Assembly: GCF_032854445.1 (NCBI RefSeq)
Contig: NC_088299.1
Span: 10,595,608 to 10,659,607, forward strand
Source of the DNA: Liolophura sinensis
Taxonomy: Eukaryota > Mollusca > Polyplacophora > Chitonida > Chitonidae
DNA length: 64,000 nt
Direction of reading: 5' to 3'
The stretch's first letter is position 1, and every line of letters starts with the position of its first letter. Below the pieces are notes generated by a model. It was not told the origin of the DNA. It saw nothing but the letters and a program-made list of their open reading frames with translations, and did not search any database. The position numbers were made by a program, and so were the translations under genes. Of the stretch, positions 23,801 through 33,574 are shown in pieces.

Positions 23801-24060
23801 TTGGATCACTGTCAGTTTTTCGGGTCGGAGAAATCACCAGGTATCGCACTGACGTCCGGAGTTTTAGCTCTGGATTCGAACTTGGGTCATCAATGGTGAT
23901 GCTCTGATTGGCTGTGTCGAAAAGCGAGGCCTTGGATGTGTGAAGCTATTCTGAAAAGAGCTTAACATAAAATATCGTATAGAACATAAATCATAATTAT
24001 TAACAAACAATCTATTAATCAACTTACCAATCCACAAAGAAAGAGGACAATCGGAGACAT
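8802..24060 (-). CDS. ZP-domain secreted protein with extra ZP-N-like modules (12 exons, 3' end not found)
   Basis: Exons, in gene order: 24060-24028, 23648-23618, 22831-22623, 22059-21996, 18695-18490, 17164-17070, 16633-16377, 15762-15578, 15261-15107, 11906-11755, 9722-9647, 8958-8802. They sum to 1620 nt (540 codons), with every junction in phase. Residues 1-19 read as a signal peptide (MSPIVLFLCGL... ending SRA, then QN). Residues 22-112 and 113-213 are two four-Cys modules (C26/53/88/108 and C117/144/178/209). Residues 214-298 are a Pro-rich linker. Residues 299-540 are a ZP module: ZP-N with C303/327/357/394, then ZP-C with C473, C489, C528, C533 and C538. ZP-C landmarks are the LQIVD and IPIGKKIRL strands, the AGCGDG turn and FDAFKL followed by FKCRFTVC. 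ZP modules polymerise into extracellular coats. The cleavage site and membrane anchor expected after C538 were not found. The last exon has a clean donor (gtaagt); unspliced reading stops 11 codons later. No expression evidence is available. Confidence 0.82.
9038..9602 (-). mobile_element. Meta-type SINE split by ~350 bp of other sequence
   Basis: Tail and body occupy 9038-9137, and the tRNA-like head 9486-9602, in the same orientation. The intervening 350 bp includes an opposite-strand SINE-tail fragment near 9280-9320. It ends 45 bp below ZP exon 11. Confidence 0.6.
10188..10553. repeat. 24-bp minisatellite, fifteen units
   Basis: Unit ctcaccttccggcactacta plus tcat. Four consecutive units carry gcgg in place of ccgg, and one unit lacks 3 nt. 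Long ORFs on both strands arise only from the 24-bp period. It lies in the ZP intron between exons 10 and 11. Confidence 0.95.
10703..10925 (-). mobile_element. Meta-type SINE, near full length
   Basis: Tail ctcaagaatatttcacttat, body, and head ending gctagcgcaataaccaactg then agccacgga. It lies in the ZP intron between exons 10 and 11. Confidence 0.85.
11085..11697 (+). repeat. Dispersed ~0.6-kb retroelement-like repeat, copy A
   Basis: It shares successive blocks with 12128-12640: gtgttatgtgacgatttcaa, acaagttattactacaaaaa, gataggaattc-like middle sequence and cttgcgattattgacctgga. A conceptual + frame gives LCDDFNQRHKLLLQKLECKG, which looks protein-derived. It lies in the ZP intron between exons 10 and 11. 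Confidence 0.5.
12128..12640 (+). repeat. Dispersed ~0.6-kb retroelement-like repeat, copy B
   Basis: Contains ttatgtgacgattttaatct, acaagttattacttcaaaaa, gcgttgaattagatcaccac and gtacatgaatgtgcgtttcg in the same order as copy A. Upstream at about 12030 is gttggcaaatggtcaagggt, a block also seen at 17340 and 19035. Confidence 0.5.
12815..13300 (+). repeat. tRNA-like SINE family, tandem and dispersed copies
   Basis: The start block tgtaacggagccaagcgtcg recurs at about 12815, 12889 and (diverged) 13167. The two longer copies continue into gggaatttccctttagctca (A-box-like) and gagttcaaatcctgatgtg (B-box-like). No intact tRNA fold was seen, so these are read as tRNA-derived repeats and not tRNA genes. 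Confidence 0.5.
13563..13850 (-). mobile_element. Two adjoining degraded Meta-type SINE fragments
   Basis: 13563-13735 has tail and partial head. 13750-13850 has body sequence (accgggcagagcccgaag; cccggagagaaaggtagcat). They may be a broken tandem insertion. Confidence 0.6.
14200..14430. mobile_element. MITE family with actctaaaa-type ends, copy 2
   Basis: The left end cactctaaaaagttatg and right end attaattttagagtat are imperfect inverted repeats. The interior matches the 5.5-kb copy. It lies in the ZP gene intron between exons 9 and 10. Confidence 0.5.
15107..15762 (-). other. ZP gene exons 8-9: ZP-N subdomain of the ZP module
   Basis: Exon 8 (15762-15578) carries C303, C327 and C357 and ends at codon phase 0 with donor gtacgt. 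Exon 9 (15261-15107) starts in phase 0 after a tag acceptor. It encodes the edge strand FTLMVEI and the ISCVY strand with the fourth cysteine, and ends in phase 2 at gtaagc. The C..C..C..C order and the Tyr next to the last cysteine are typical of ZP-N folds. Confidence 0.8.
16005..16055 (-). mobile_element. Meta-type SINE tail fragment
   Basis: Only ggcgttttacgcagtactca and the following agaatatctcac remain. Confidence 0.5.
16377..16633 (-). other. ZP gene exon 7: Pro-rich linker with coding minisatellite
   Basis: This 257-nt exon enters with one nucleotide and leaves with one nucleotide, matching both neighbours. It encodes about 85 residues rich in Pro, Lys, Thr and Val. A 12-residue unit of the form PKPPVEPTPAVQ is repeated about three times in near-identical 36-bp copies, with degenerate flanking units. 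The donor gtatgt at 16376-16371 fits the phase of the next exon; reading through would stop six codons later. The linker separates the two N-terminal ZP-N-like modules from the ZP module. Confidence 0.75.
16425..16545. repeat. 36-bp coding minisatellite
   Basis: Unit ggctctacgggaggtttggg plus ctgcaccgctggtgtt, three near-identical copies with diverged flanks, inside ZP exon 7. Confidence 0.9.
19030..19530 (-). repeat. Dispersed retroelement-like repeat, copy C
   Basis: In reverse orientation: ggttggcaaatgaccacacg, ggcgttccaaatcgataatc, gcaagatctatttccaaaac and the block tgcaactgttcataaagaca. It lies in the ZP intron between exons 4 and 5. The 116-codon minus ORF here belongs to this repeat. 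Confidence 0.45.
21640..21835. mobile_element. MITE family with actctaaaa-type ends, copy 3
   Basis: Interior acagaaagtctgttgtgtca and the right end ccttttagagt match the other two copies. It lies in the ZP gene intron between exons 4 and 5. Confidence 0.4.
22084..22401. repeat. ~34-bp minisatellite in ZP intron 3
   Basis: Unit agagtctgtatcctgtcata plus aataggccacata, about nine to ten imperfect copies. It starts 25 bp upstream of the acceptor side of ZP exon 4 (22059-21996). Confidence 0.9.
22933..23090 (-). mobile_element. Meta-type SINE, head missing
   Basis: Tail ttttacgccgtactcaagaa and body through cttcccacgtacgg are present. It lies in ZP intron 2. Confidence 0.8.
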
Positions 24061-24061
24061 C
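24028..24061 (-). other. ZP gene exon 1: start codon and signal peptide
   Basis: ATG at 24060-24058 is followed by ten mostly hydrophobic codons and a gtaagt donor. An AG acceptor directly precedes the G before the ATG, so a further 5' UTR exon may lie upstream. The 31-nt exon 2 (23648-23618) continues the hydrophobic run and joins exon 3 through a split Tyr codon. Confidence 0.7.
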
Positions 24062-24247
24062 CTGAAACAACGATTTCAAATGAACATGGAGATTTCTTAA
24101 CAATAACGATTTCGGGTTAACCACGGCATTACTTCAAAGATTCTTGGGGTCTTTAAAATATGGGTATATTCCATATAACTATTTACCACTGTGTGCGTTT
24201 TAAATTTAGTTTTGTTTGAACAGACATGAACAGATATCTCCGCCGCA

Positions 24248-24517
24248 AAGGAGCCTTCGTGGCCGATTAGTTAGAATGCTAGCGCAGCACAATGGCCCAG
24301 GGGCTCCCTTGGCAGCTGTGTATTAATTATTAGTTCATTTTCCACTTTATGCTATCATCCTCTCTGACCGTACATGAGAAGATCTGTCAGCAACCCGCGG
24401 ATGGCTATGAGTACCCCCCCCCCCCCCACCCACCCCCCCAGCTCTGTCCATAATGCTGGCTGCCGTCATAAGTGAAATATTCTTGAAGGTGGCGTTAAAC
24501 AACAATTAAATAAACAT
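24248..24517 (+). mobile_element. Meta-type SINE with internal poly-C
   Basis: Head gccttcgtggccgattagtt, body interrupted by a C-run at about 24414-24440, tail gtgaaatattcttgaaggtg. It lies just upstream of the ZP gene start. Confidence 0.75.
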
Positions 24518-25029
24518 ATAAATCTCAACAACAAATACACATATGTTTAATTACATCACCAGTTTGCTATTAATTACCAAAGACTCTAATCCTGTGTTGT
24601 TACTGATCAATGATACATGCATACATGATTAGGAAAAGTTTTTAACTAAATTTCCGTCTCATAAAAACCTCATGTCCACATAAAGAGTAAAGTTGCCACC
24701 GCTCACCTATCCCATTCCACAAAGTCAGAATGGACGGTGACCTGTTGTGACACTTTGCATAATGTCCACTTTTGCACGTAGTACCATGCCAGGACAATAT
24801 AGTTTTTATTAAATTTAATGGGATTTGGGGATGCCTTTATAAAATGTATGGTAAATTGTAAATGTGAAAGACAGACATCAACTTTCCTGTGATGTGAATA
24901 CCTATTTTTCCTGCTTTATTTCAAGACGTTTAAGATTAAAATGCAACTGGCTTAGTCCACCGATTAGGGCTTGGATTAGGGTTAGGATTACCATCTACAT
25001 GGAAGGTCATTTATTTTATTTACAGAATA

Positions 25030-25235
25030 TTTTATTTAGTTGTTTCTTTACATGACGTCGACCAGCATTGTGGTGGGAAAAAAACTGGACAGAGCCCGAG
25101 GAAAATCCACGACAATCCAAAGGTTGCTGCAGATCTTCCCACGTACGACCAAGAGTAAGCCAGCATGAGCTGGACATGAACTCACAGTGATCATTGTGCT
25201 GGGCCAGCTCGCTAACAACTGGGTCACTGATGCCC
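25030..25235 (-). mobile_element. Meta-type SINE, tail truncated
   Basis: Body gtggtgggaaaaaaactgga and head with gagctggacatgaactcaca are recognisable. Confidence 0.7.
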
Positions 25236-25379
25236 TCAATACGATAAGAAATTGTACTCAACTGACATTTGTTCACATCCAAGTTGATCTATTTGACGTT
25301 TATAGTGGTGAATGCAAATGGAAAAAAAAACTTTTTATTTCCCTATTTCAACCACCTTTCAGCATGGATTTTCGGGGAA

Positions 25380-25644
25380 AATTTATTTATTTATTTGATT
25401 TGTGTTTTACGCCGTACTCAAGAATATTTCACTTATAGCCTACGACGGCGGCCAGCATTGTGGTGGGAGAAAACCGGGCAGAGCCCGGGGGAAACCAACG
25501 ACCATCCGCAGGTTGCTGAAAGACTTTCCCACGTACGGCCGGAGAGGAAGGCAGCTGGACTTGAACTCACAGCGACAGCATTGATGAGACTCCTGGGTCA
25601 TTACACTGCGCTAGCGCGCTAACAGTCTGAGCCACGGAGGCCCC
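25380..25644 (-). mobile_element. Meta-type SINE, full length
   Basis: A good reference copy: tail from tttatttatttgatttgtgt, body, B-box-like ggacttgaactcacagcgac, A-box-like end gctaacagtctgagccacgg, then aggcccc. Confidence 0.9.
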
Positions 25645-26104
25645 TGCGGGGAAAATGGACTATCTTATAATTACTTTCAGATTTCAGTGAATCTCAAGTA
25701 ATTGGAAGCAAACTGTTTACCTTAAGTGGATTATGTTAAACAGCAATAGTAGATTTTTTGGCAAAACTTGGATAATGAAATTTGGCTTTGAATTTATTTT
25801 CCCGCTTGCTGCAGGCCATTGTCACAGTGCTATAGAAAGCAAAATTACAGAGAATTGGTGGTCCACTTACCTTAAATCAAAAAAACTAAACAAGAAATGA
25901 AAAGAAAAACAGAGGCCTGAACTAAACAAGGTGCAGAAAACTAAAAATACGCACCGCCAGCAGACATGGCATGTTTTATAGCCCCTTGGCTTGACCACTG
26001 TCGGGTGTTTTAGCATGACAATAAGAATGACAAGTCTGGGCAAAGAAATGAAGCCTTAATGTACAGCGACATAAATAAGCTTACCCGCTAACTGACAATG
26101 GCGG

Positions 26105-26300
26105 TTAGAGTACATGGTCAGTACTGGTTGAGTGGGGAGTAGACCTACTGTCCAGTGTGACAGTGCACTCTGGCTGAGCGAGGAATCATGTCCGGTATCA
26201 GTGCACTCTGGCTGAGTGGGGGGTCATTTCCGGCGACAGTGCACTAGGGCTGAGTGGGATGTCATGTTCGGTGACAGAGTGAACTCTGTCTGCTGATCTG
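26105..26300. repeat. ~45-bp degenerate tandem repeat
   Basis: About four copies built on cagtgcactctggctgagtg followed by a gtcatgtccggt block. Confidence 0.7.
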
Positions 26301-26328
26301 TAATGTCAGGTGTCCGTGTACCTTTACA

Positions 26329-26587
26329 GATCCGTGGCTCAGTCGGTTAGCGCGCTAGCGCAGCGTAATGACCCAGGAGTCTCTCACCAATGCTGTCGCT
26401 GTGAGTTCAAGCCCAGCTCATGCTGGCTTCCTCTCCGGCCGTACGTGGGAAAATCTTTCAGCAACCTGCGGATGGTCGTGGGTTTCCCCCGGGCTCTGCC
26501 CGGTTTCCTCCCACCATAATGCTGACCGCCGTCGTATAACTGAAATATTTTTGAGTACGACGTAAAACACCAATCAAATAAATAAAT
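26329..26587 (+). mobile_element. Meta-type SINE, full length
   Basis: Head gatccgtggctcagtcggtt with agcgcgctagc (A box), gtgagttcaagcccagctc (B box), body, tail ending accaatcaaataaataaatt. Confidence 0.9.
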
Positions 26588-27050
26588 TACAGAGCTGATG
26601 GGGCGTCATACCAGAAGTACATACGCTTAAAGAATGTGGATTATGAAAGATGTTACTACAATCTGACAAGGCTGAACGTCCTGTAGGCTACACCTTGGCA
26701 GAGGGAAATATCACATGTTCAGTGCCAGTAGACTCTGGTGACCGCGACCTGGTGACCTCGTTGTGTCCGGCGATCTCAACATCTGATTGGACATGATCGC
26801 CTTGGCAACGTCATTTGGCGGATTCGACAGTGACAGAATTTCAGGACATTTTAAGCTTGACTTGAAATAAAATCAAGGTATAATTTGGGAATCCAATATC
26901 ATGGGAAAAAAATATATCGATTTTAAGTCCAATTTCGCTTAGTGTCGTCCGATCTAGCCAAACCAACCAAAACATTAACCCAAACATTTCCAGAGATTGA
27001 GAAAAGCAGCCCTCTCTTTGCTATTTTTTAAAATATTTTATAACAATATA

Positions 27051-28702
27051 CAGTCTCGGCCACAATGGTTGGTGCATGGGTAATTTGCTTGAATCTTGAC
27101 GAATAAACTTAAAGTAAAACTTGTTTTGTACGACCCATAACTAGTTATAAAGAATTCTTGTCATCTGTATGGACTTTGCCATTTATCAAATCTACTACCG
27201 ACATTCTAGAGCAATTCGTAGACAGTTAGTGAATTAATTTAGATGGGACTACTCAGAATAAAGGAAATTCATTGAAAACCATGAGACAAATCAAAGCCTA
27301 AATCATTTCAAATCCAGCCGGTCTTTTACTGTACATTTGATTGGCTACAATGTCAATGCTTATCTTTGCCAGTTCCAGCATCTCAGTATTTGGTGTGACC
27401 ACCTCTGACGTCCATTATGGCCTGTAGACGACGTGGCATACTCGCAACAAGGTTCTCCAGCCGAACATCAGGGATATTGCCCCACTCTTCTAAAAGTACT
27501 GTTTCCAACTGCCTTTGGTTTTGAGGCAGCACATCCCTTGACCTTACTGCGCGGTCTAACCCCTCCCACATGTGCTCCATCGGATTCAGATCCAGGGATT
27601 TAGAAGGCTGGGGTTTGACATTGACGTTATGATTTAGCAAGAAATCGCGAACTGCGCGGGCCCTATGTGGAGTGGCATTGTCGCCCTGGAACGCATAATT
27701 GTCTTGGAACTCTGCCCGAGCCCACGGTATCATGTTACGCTCAAGGATATCCCTGTAGCGCACCTCATTTACGTTTTCCCTCAAAACGATAAGAGCTGAT
27801 TTCCCTCTGGAGTGCATTCCTCCCCACACGTGGACGGATCCGCCTCCTCGTGCCACTGTTTCCTGCACAGTCTTCATTGAACCTTTCTCCTACCAGTCGA
27901 CGAACTCGCACCCTCCCATCACATTTATGGATGAGATAATTTGATTCATCGGCAAACACCACATGTCGCCAGTGACCGACTGTCAAATGTCGCCATTGTT
28001 TTGCCCATGCTAGACGTTGGAGGCGATGGCGTCGTGTTAGAAGGGGTTTCCTGAGAAGTCGTCTTGCCCTGTAGCCACGTTCAATCAACCTCCGTCGCGT
28101 CGTTCGTACGGAAACTGGCACATTGGTCGCCTGGACCCATTGATGGCGTAGCCATGTCGCCGGTTTTTTCCGGTTCCGTCTAGTTATTTGCAGCAAATGA
28201 CGGTCGTCACGTGCAGTCGTTCTGCGCTGCGGACCTGTACTTTTGCCAGATGCCACTTGACCACTCGTTCGGTACAAGGCTAACACTCTGGTAACAGTGT
28301 TACGCCCTACCCTGGCTCTTCTGGCAATGTCCAATTTAGAATGACCCTCTTCGTCCAAGGTCACTATCTGCCATCATGTTTTTGCACTACAGGGACCCGG
28401 CATGCTTATAACATACCGAGAATACCGAATGACGTTTATTGCTGTCTGGCTGTATCAAACAAACCCGTCTGCAATGCCAACTTATCTGGTCTACGAATGA
28501 TAGCTCAATGGTATGCCGTTCTTATATAGTCCCGCCAGCAGTAGACGGAACGTGTTTGATTGGGTTTGCCGCTCCTTTCAGATGCAACTTACAGTGATTT
28601 GGAAAGACGACATCCAAATTAGGTTGTAGTGGATACCATTATTACGCAAATGCCATTATATTATAGGTCAACACAATGCACCAACCATTGTGGCCGAGAC
28701 TA
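27051..28702 (-). mobile_element. Tc1-like DNA transposon, full length with terminal inverted repeats
   Basis: About 27-bp inverted repeats (agtctcggccacaatggttg at each end) bound a 1652-bp element flanked by TA target-site duplications at 27049-27050 and 28703-28704. The transposase runs on the minus strand, starting near 28376, with an N-terminal helix-turn-helix region. The catalytic residues are Asp in FADESN, Asp in QGDNATPH and Glu in NPMEHMWE. Thirty-four residues separate the second Asp from the Glu, the Tc1 DD34E spacing. The frame is broken near 27880, and probably once near the N terminus (an ATG at about 28376 opens a frame that stops after 13 codons), so the copy is probably non-autonomous. 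Confidence 0.93.
27383..28364 (-). pseudogene. Tc1 transposase, frameshifted
   Basis: Two overlapping frames cover the protein. The upstream frame (28364 to about 27880) has the DNA-binding region and the first catalytic Asp. The downstream frame (27877-27383) has the second Asp and the Glu, ending GGHTKY. The shift lies just after the GERF motif. Together they give about 320 residues, close to a normal Tc1 transposase. Confidence 0.9.
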
Positions 28703-29000
28703 TATAAAGTAGATGATTTTATCTTTCTGTCTTATTGTACTAAATGATTTAGTTCGTGTTGTGTAAGATTGCAAAAAAAAAAATCAAGAAAGGAATAAGA
28801 ACAAACATACCGAGTGTGATACTTAATGAAAACGAGACTGTTTTAATATTTAAATAAAGTGGAACAATTGTATTCCACAACAAGCGTGGCATATATCCGT
28901 CGGTCAAAAAAGATAATGACCTGACTATCACAATGAGATGACCCAAATATAACTACACGTATCACGAAGTCCGCGATGATTTTAACAATGATGGGCATGT

Positions 29001-32000
29001 TCATACATTTGAACCAGATTTCTTCGTTCTAAACCGATAACCTAAACATTCCAGGAAGAACGTACCAAATATGGATATGAAAAACATACAGAAAACAAAG
29101 GCAATTGCTGCATAAATAGCGTAGTCTCTGTGCTTTCGCGTCCAAGGACGTTCTGGAAAATATTCCTCCAGTAGATTGACTCGCTCGGCGAGTCTGAATT
29201 TGGGTACAAGTTTTTCAGTATTTTCAGAGAAGACAAGAAGTCTGTTGACGACGATACTAAGCGCTGACTGGTCATATCTGTGGCAACCTGTGTACAGCGG
29301 CAGCCTCGATGTGAGACAGTCGTCACGACGCGACTGCGGAGGCGCCACGCAAGACTTCGTCAGCACACACTTCAACCACGGCGTCATTATTCCGCGCAAT
29401 GTCAAGTCTTTACCATGAAACAACATGGCGCTGGAATCAATGATAAGGGTGTCTTTGAAGGTGCACCTGTACTCCTTGTAGAACTTGAACGTATCGGGGT
29501 TTGTCATGGCCAGTACAGTGCTTTGGGATTCTTCTGGCCACAGGACATAGCCTCTCTGTTCAGCTAAGGCCACGGCACGGTAGAGATAGTTCGGGAACAG
29601 GCGAGACGAGGGATCCATCCATAGCACTGAGCCGAACTCCTTCAGAACAAGCTGAATTAAAGAACAGATCATTGTTTAAATTCGTCCATTCTAAACACAC
29701 GTCAAATTTTCTAAGACAGGGCCCGGTTTGGCAGAATTTCCTAAATTCAGTAAATTGCTTAACACTGAATGCATTTTATTTTTCATAAAACTTAACTCAA
29801 ACACTTCGTGGGCTAACTATAATTATACTTACGTAAAACACTAATTCGACTCAGAAGGCTGAATGATATGACCAGATCGGCTAAGTCATGAACGACCCTG
29901 TGAGTTTTCAGAGTAGCCAAGTGAGTCACAATACAACCAGATGAGCTTCATGAATCAGCTGATCCAGTTTTCTGAGTCGAATTAGCTCAATTGTACAACT
30001 CGGATTTTTGAGTCAGTTGACTCAAACTTTTCTCTTAGTGTATTTTCCAACCACCTAGCCTTTGGAATGTACATGTATGTGCAGACATGGCACAGCGGCT
30101 ACGGCTTTAAATCAAGAGATTTTTCGTTATTTGGTGGTTTGCTCTGTGGACACGGCGGTTTCCTTCACTCCAGCAGTACAGTGAATAAAATAAATACATG
30201 CCACTCAACATTATGACCTCTCGACGAGAATGACCATATACAATATTACAGGAAACAATAAAGTTACGAAGTTTAAAGAAAGTGACATGTGCTATTTTGA
30301 AAAGTTTTTTTTCTACATTTTGTTTTAACGGTAGAAAATACCACAATGCTGACCATTAGGCAGGTGTTATGTAAATTTCTTTTACATTCGTTCAAGAACT
30401 GTGTTTTAAAATTGCCTGTAATGGGGGATAAATTCACCATCAACGTGGTGGGATTGATCGATTGATGGATTACACGGTGTTTACGTCGAACTCACTAATA
30501 TGACTTATGAAAAAAAACGCATATTGGCATGTACCTTTGAATGGGCCATTGAAATGTGGAGAAATTGTAATTCAGATTTGAAAGTACATGTATCGGAACA
30601 CATCATTTTGTATAGGAGAACTTCGAATTTAGACATCGACACGGACATTCGCATACCAATTGTCTGTTGTCAGAAACGTTACGGGTCAATAATCGCAAGA
30701 CCAATTTCCAAACAATATTCAACACAGACTAAGAAAGTGTAAAGAAAAAACGCAAAAATGTTCCAGGCGCTTAAGGGACCTGGTGCGGCTAGGCTCAGAA
30801 TCGGCCCCAGAGAGGTATGACCAGAAAGCGCAAATTTCAAAATTCTAGTACATTTCTGTAAATCCAAATTTCCAAATCAGAAGTATAAATCTTTGTCGAA
30901 ATACCTATAAAGTTATTTCGCCGTAAAAGAAGTGGTTGCTTATTAACAGCCCTCCAAAAATGCACTCTCGATCACAACGCTAATTTTTCGTTCAAATGAG
31001 ATGCTGTGTTTTTAATTTACAGTATGAAGACCAACGTTAACTAGAAAATATCTTTACTGAAACTATAATGTGTGTATTTCTACGTGTTATCAAAGCTTAG
31101 TTTGGGTTAACTTTTGTCTTCATATGTAAAAGATAAACTTTATAATAGTGATCAATTTTGTCATATTTTGGCAAGTTTAAAATCCGTATTTCCGCCTTAG
31201 TCTCTCAGGCATCCTCCAAAGTACGTGGACAAACACAAGTCGCTGTTGTGAAGATGTTGCAGCTCTAGGAAGAGTTCGAATCTTTGTGGAAATCTCTTCT
31301 TTTTTAGAACATACTTTTGTATAAGTAATGACAAAAACCATCTTGCATTAAATAAGTGTTATTTTGAATTGGAATGGTTAAGATGTGGTATTACGTAAAA
31401 TTTGACAACTATAGCGAAATCATACTTGAATCCTGGTTGAGAGCACGTTGTCCTCTGCTATCACTAACATGAGCATGTTTATGAGTAGCGGAAGTATAAG
31501 GCTGAAAGTTACGTTTGTTGTACATTTATAGTTATAATGATTTATTGGTTCACAACTGCGTTCTCAAGAATTTTTCAACAGGTTCCACTTATGGTGCAGT
31601 GATTTTCACAATTCTATAGTGTATATAATGAAAAAAAAAAGATTTTACACTGTCACTGAAGCAGGCTAAATTTTTTTGATTTTATGACCTATGTATGAAC
31701 TTAATAAATCTTCATGCTTGTCATATAACAGGAAAAGAAGTGTAAACAAAAACTGAAAATATAAAGTAGCCTCAACGAGGGGTGTCAGTAGCCGGCACTC
31801 ACAGCTATACTCTGTTTCGCTGCTAGAGGTGAACAGTTTCTTTTACTGGGGCCAGATTCTCCGCCTTATCATATCAGGTCGTTTTATAACTTTGCCAATC
31901 GTGTACCATGTCAGTTTGTAAGTTGTCGTTAATAAAAATATGGATGTTTTGGGTAAGGCGGAATCATGTTCAAGTACAGGTACATGAGGTTCATATACAT

Positions 32001-33536
32001 GTACTATAACCTTGAAGCTATAGGAAATTATTACATCATTTTACGAAGGAAAAAAAAATGGCTGGGTACATTGGTTGCCATGACACCGAAATCCATTTTA
32101 GGATTACGGGACCGGTTCTTCAAAAATGTATTAAACGTTAAGACGGGCTTAAATCTTAAAACCAGTCTTGGCCTAATGCAAACCTAAAGGCACTTTAGTG
32201 TAGACTGAAGTTAATACCAGGTTCAACCGCTAATACACTTTTGAACAAACTAAACCAGGATCTTATGTACTCACTTGTATAAGTACGGCCTTCCAAGAGT
32301 AAATGGACCAATCCAAGACATGAGTGGGAAACTTTGTTTCCTCCACAGACCTCACAATACAGTCACAATGACGGGATAGCTGAAACACGAGAACACCCAA
32401 GGATTAACTGACGTTCAGTTAAAGGATACATGAAAAGGTAGTATAAAACAAAGAGTATGGTTTCCAGGAAAATGGAAAAAAGAGATGTCAAAACAATGAA
32501 AAAAATATAACTGACGGTCAGTTAAATCCAGAACATTAATAAAAAGTTCGTCTCCAAAAGACTCGAAAAGTCGCAATGATCATGTAATGAATTTACTCCC
32601 CAAAAACTACTGCGCACACAAGTGGTACACTTGGCAAGCATGTACAGCCACATAATTTTGTGTACTAGTAGTGAAGAAACCGTGCAATTCATGAAGCACA
32701 TCCACAATGGCATTTGTATCATTGGGTCACAATTTGTGCAATATAATGAGACCCATGACAATGTGGATATATTGGTTTATAAACAGTCGTTTTCAGAGAA
32801 TATATGGAAAGAATTTCAAGAACACGGCTATGTATGTGTACCAAGTTTCAACTGATTGGGACCAAGGATTGCTTCGAGAGTCGGGAATAAACCTCGCGTA
32901 ACTTGGTGTTCAAGGATGATCATTTTGTCCTAAATGGAATGCGTCAATACACGAAGTGTGGCGAAATTCGTTGTTCGATAAAATGTTAAGATTACAGTTT
33001 ATTTACTGATTGATTGGTGTTTTGCGCCGTACTCATGAGTAATTCGCGTATACGACGGTGGCCAGCAGGAAGGTGAGAGGAAACCCACCAGAGACTCCGC
33101 AGGTTACTAGCACAAACCTTCTCACGTAATAGAGAGAAAATCAGCATGAGCTGGACTTGAACTCACAGTGAATGCACTGGTGAGAGGCTCCTGTATGAAT
33201 CACTACGCTTGGCTGGCACGCTAACCATTAGGTCATGAAGACATCTTAAAATATGGACAGACAAAATGACTGCATGACAGCTACATGTTTGTGTCCTATC
33301 ATCACCCTCCCAAAGTCCCTCTTGCACAGAGACTAATAACGTCTTGTAGGTAAACTCTAGCAACTCCACCAGAAGCCCTTCAACTGTACAATACACCGTA
33401 AGACTCTCCAGTCTTCAACAAAGGAAAGGAAATCTTACAACTGATAGAACAGTAGTGTCACCTACCTATCTGAATAACAACATCAGATATGCTTATTCAC
33501 GATCACTTTTATTGTTATTTGAATTACGAGTAGGCC

Positions 33537-33574
<38 letters not shown>

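Noticed and set aside
26310..26565. Possible tRNA gene or small ORFs
   Set aside because: A- and B-box-like sequences belong to a full-length SINE head; no intact acceptor stem is present and the SINE body follows.
29042..29788. Several ORFs antisense or in other frames near 29.0-29.8 kb
   Set aside because: They are shadows of exon 3 of the DUF1647-like gene.
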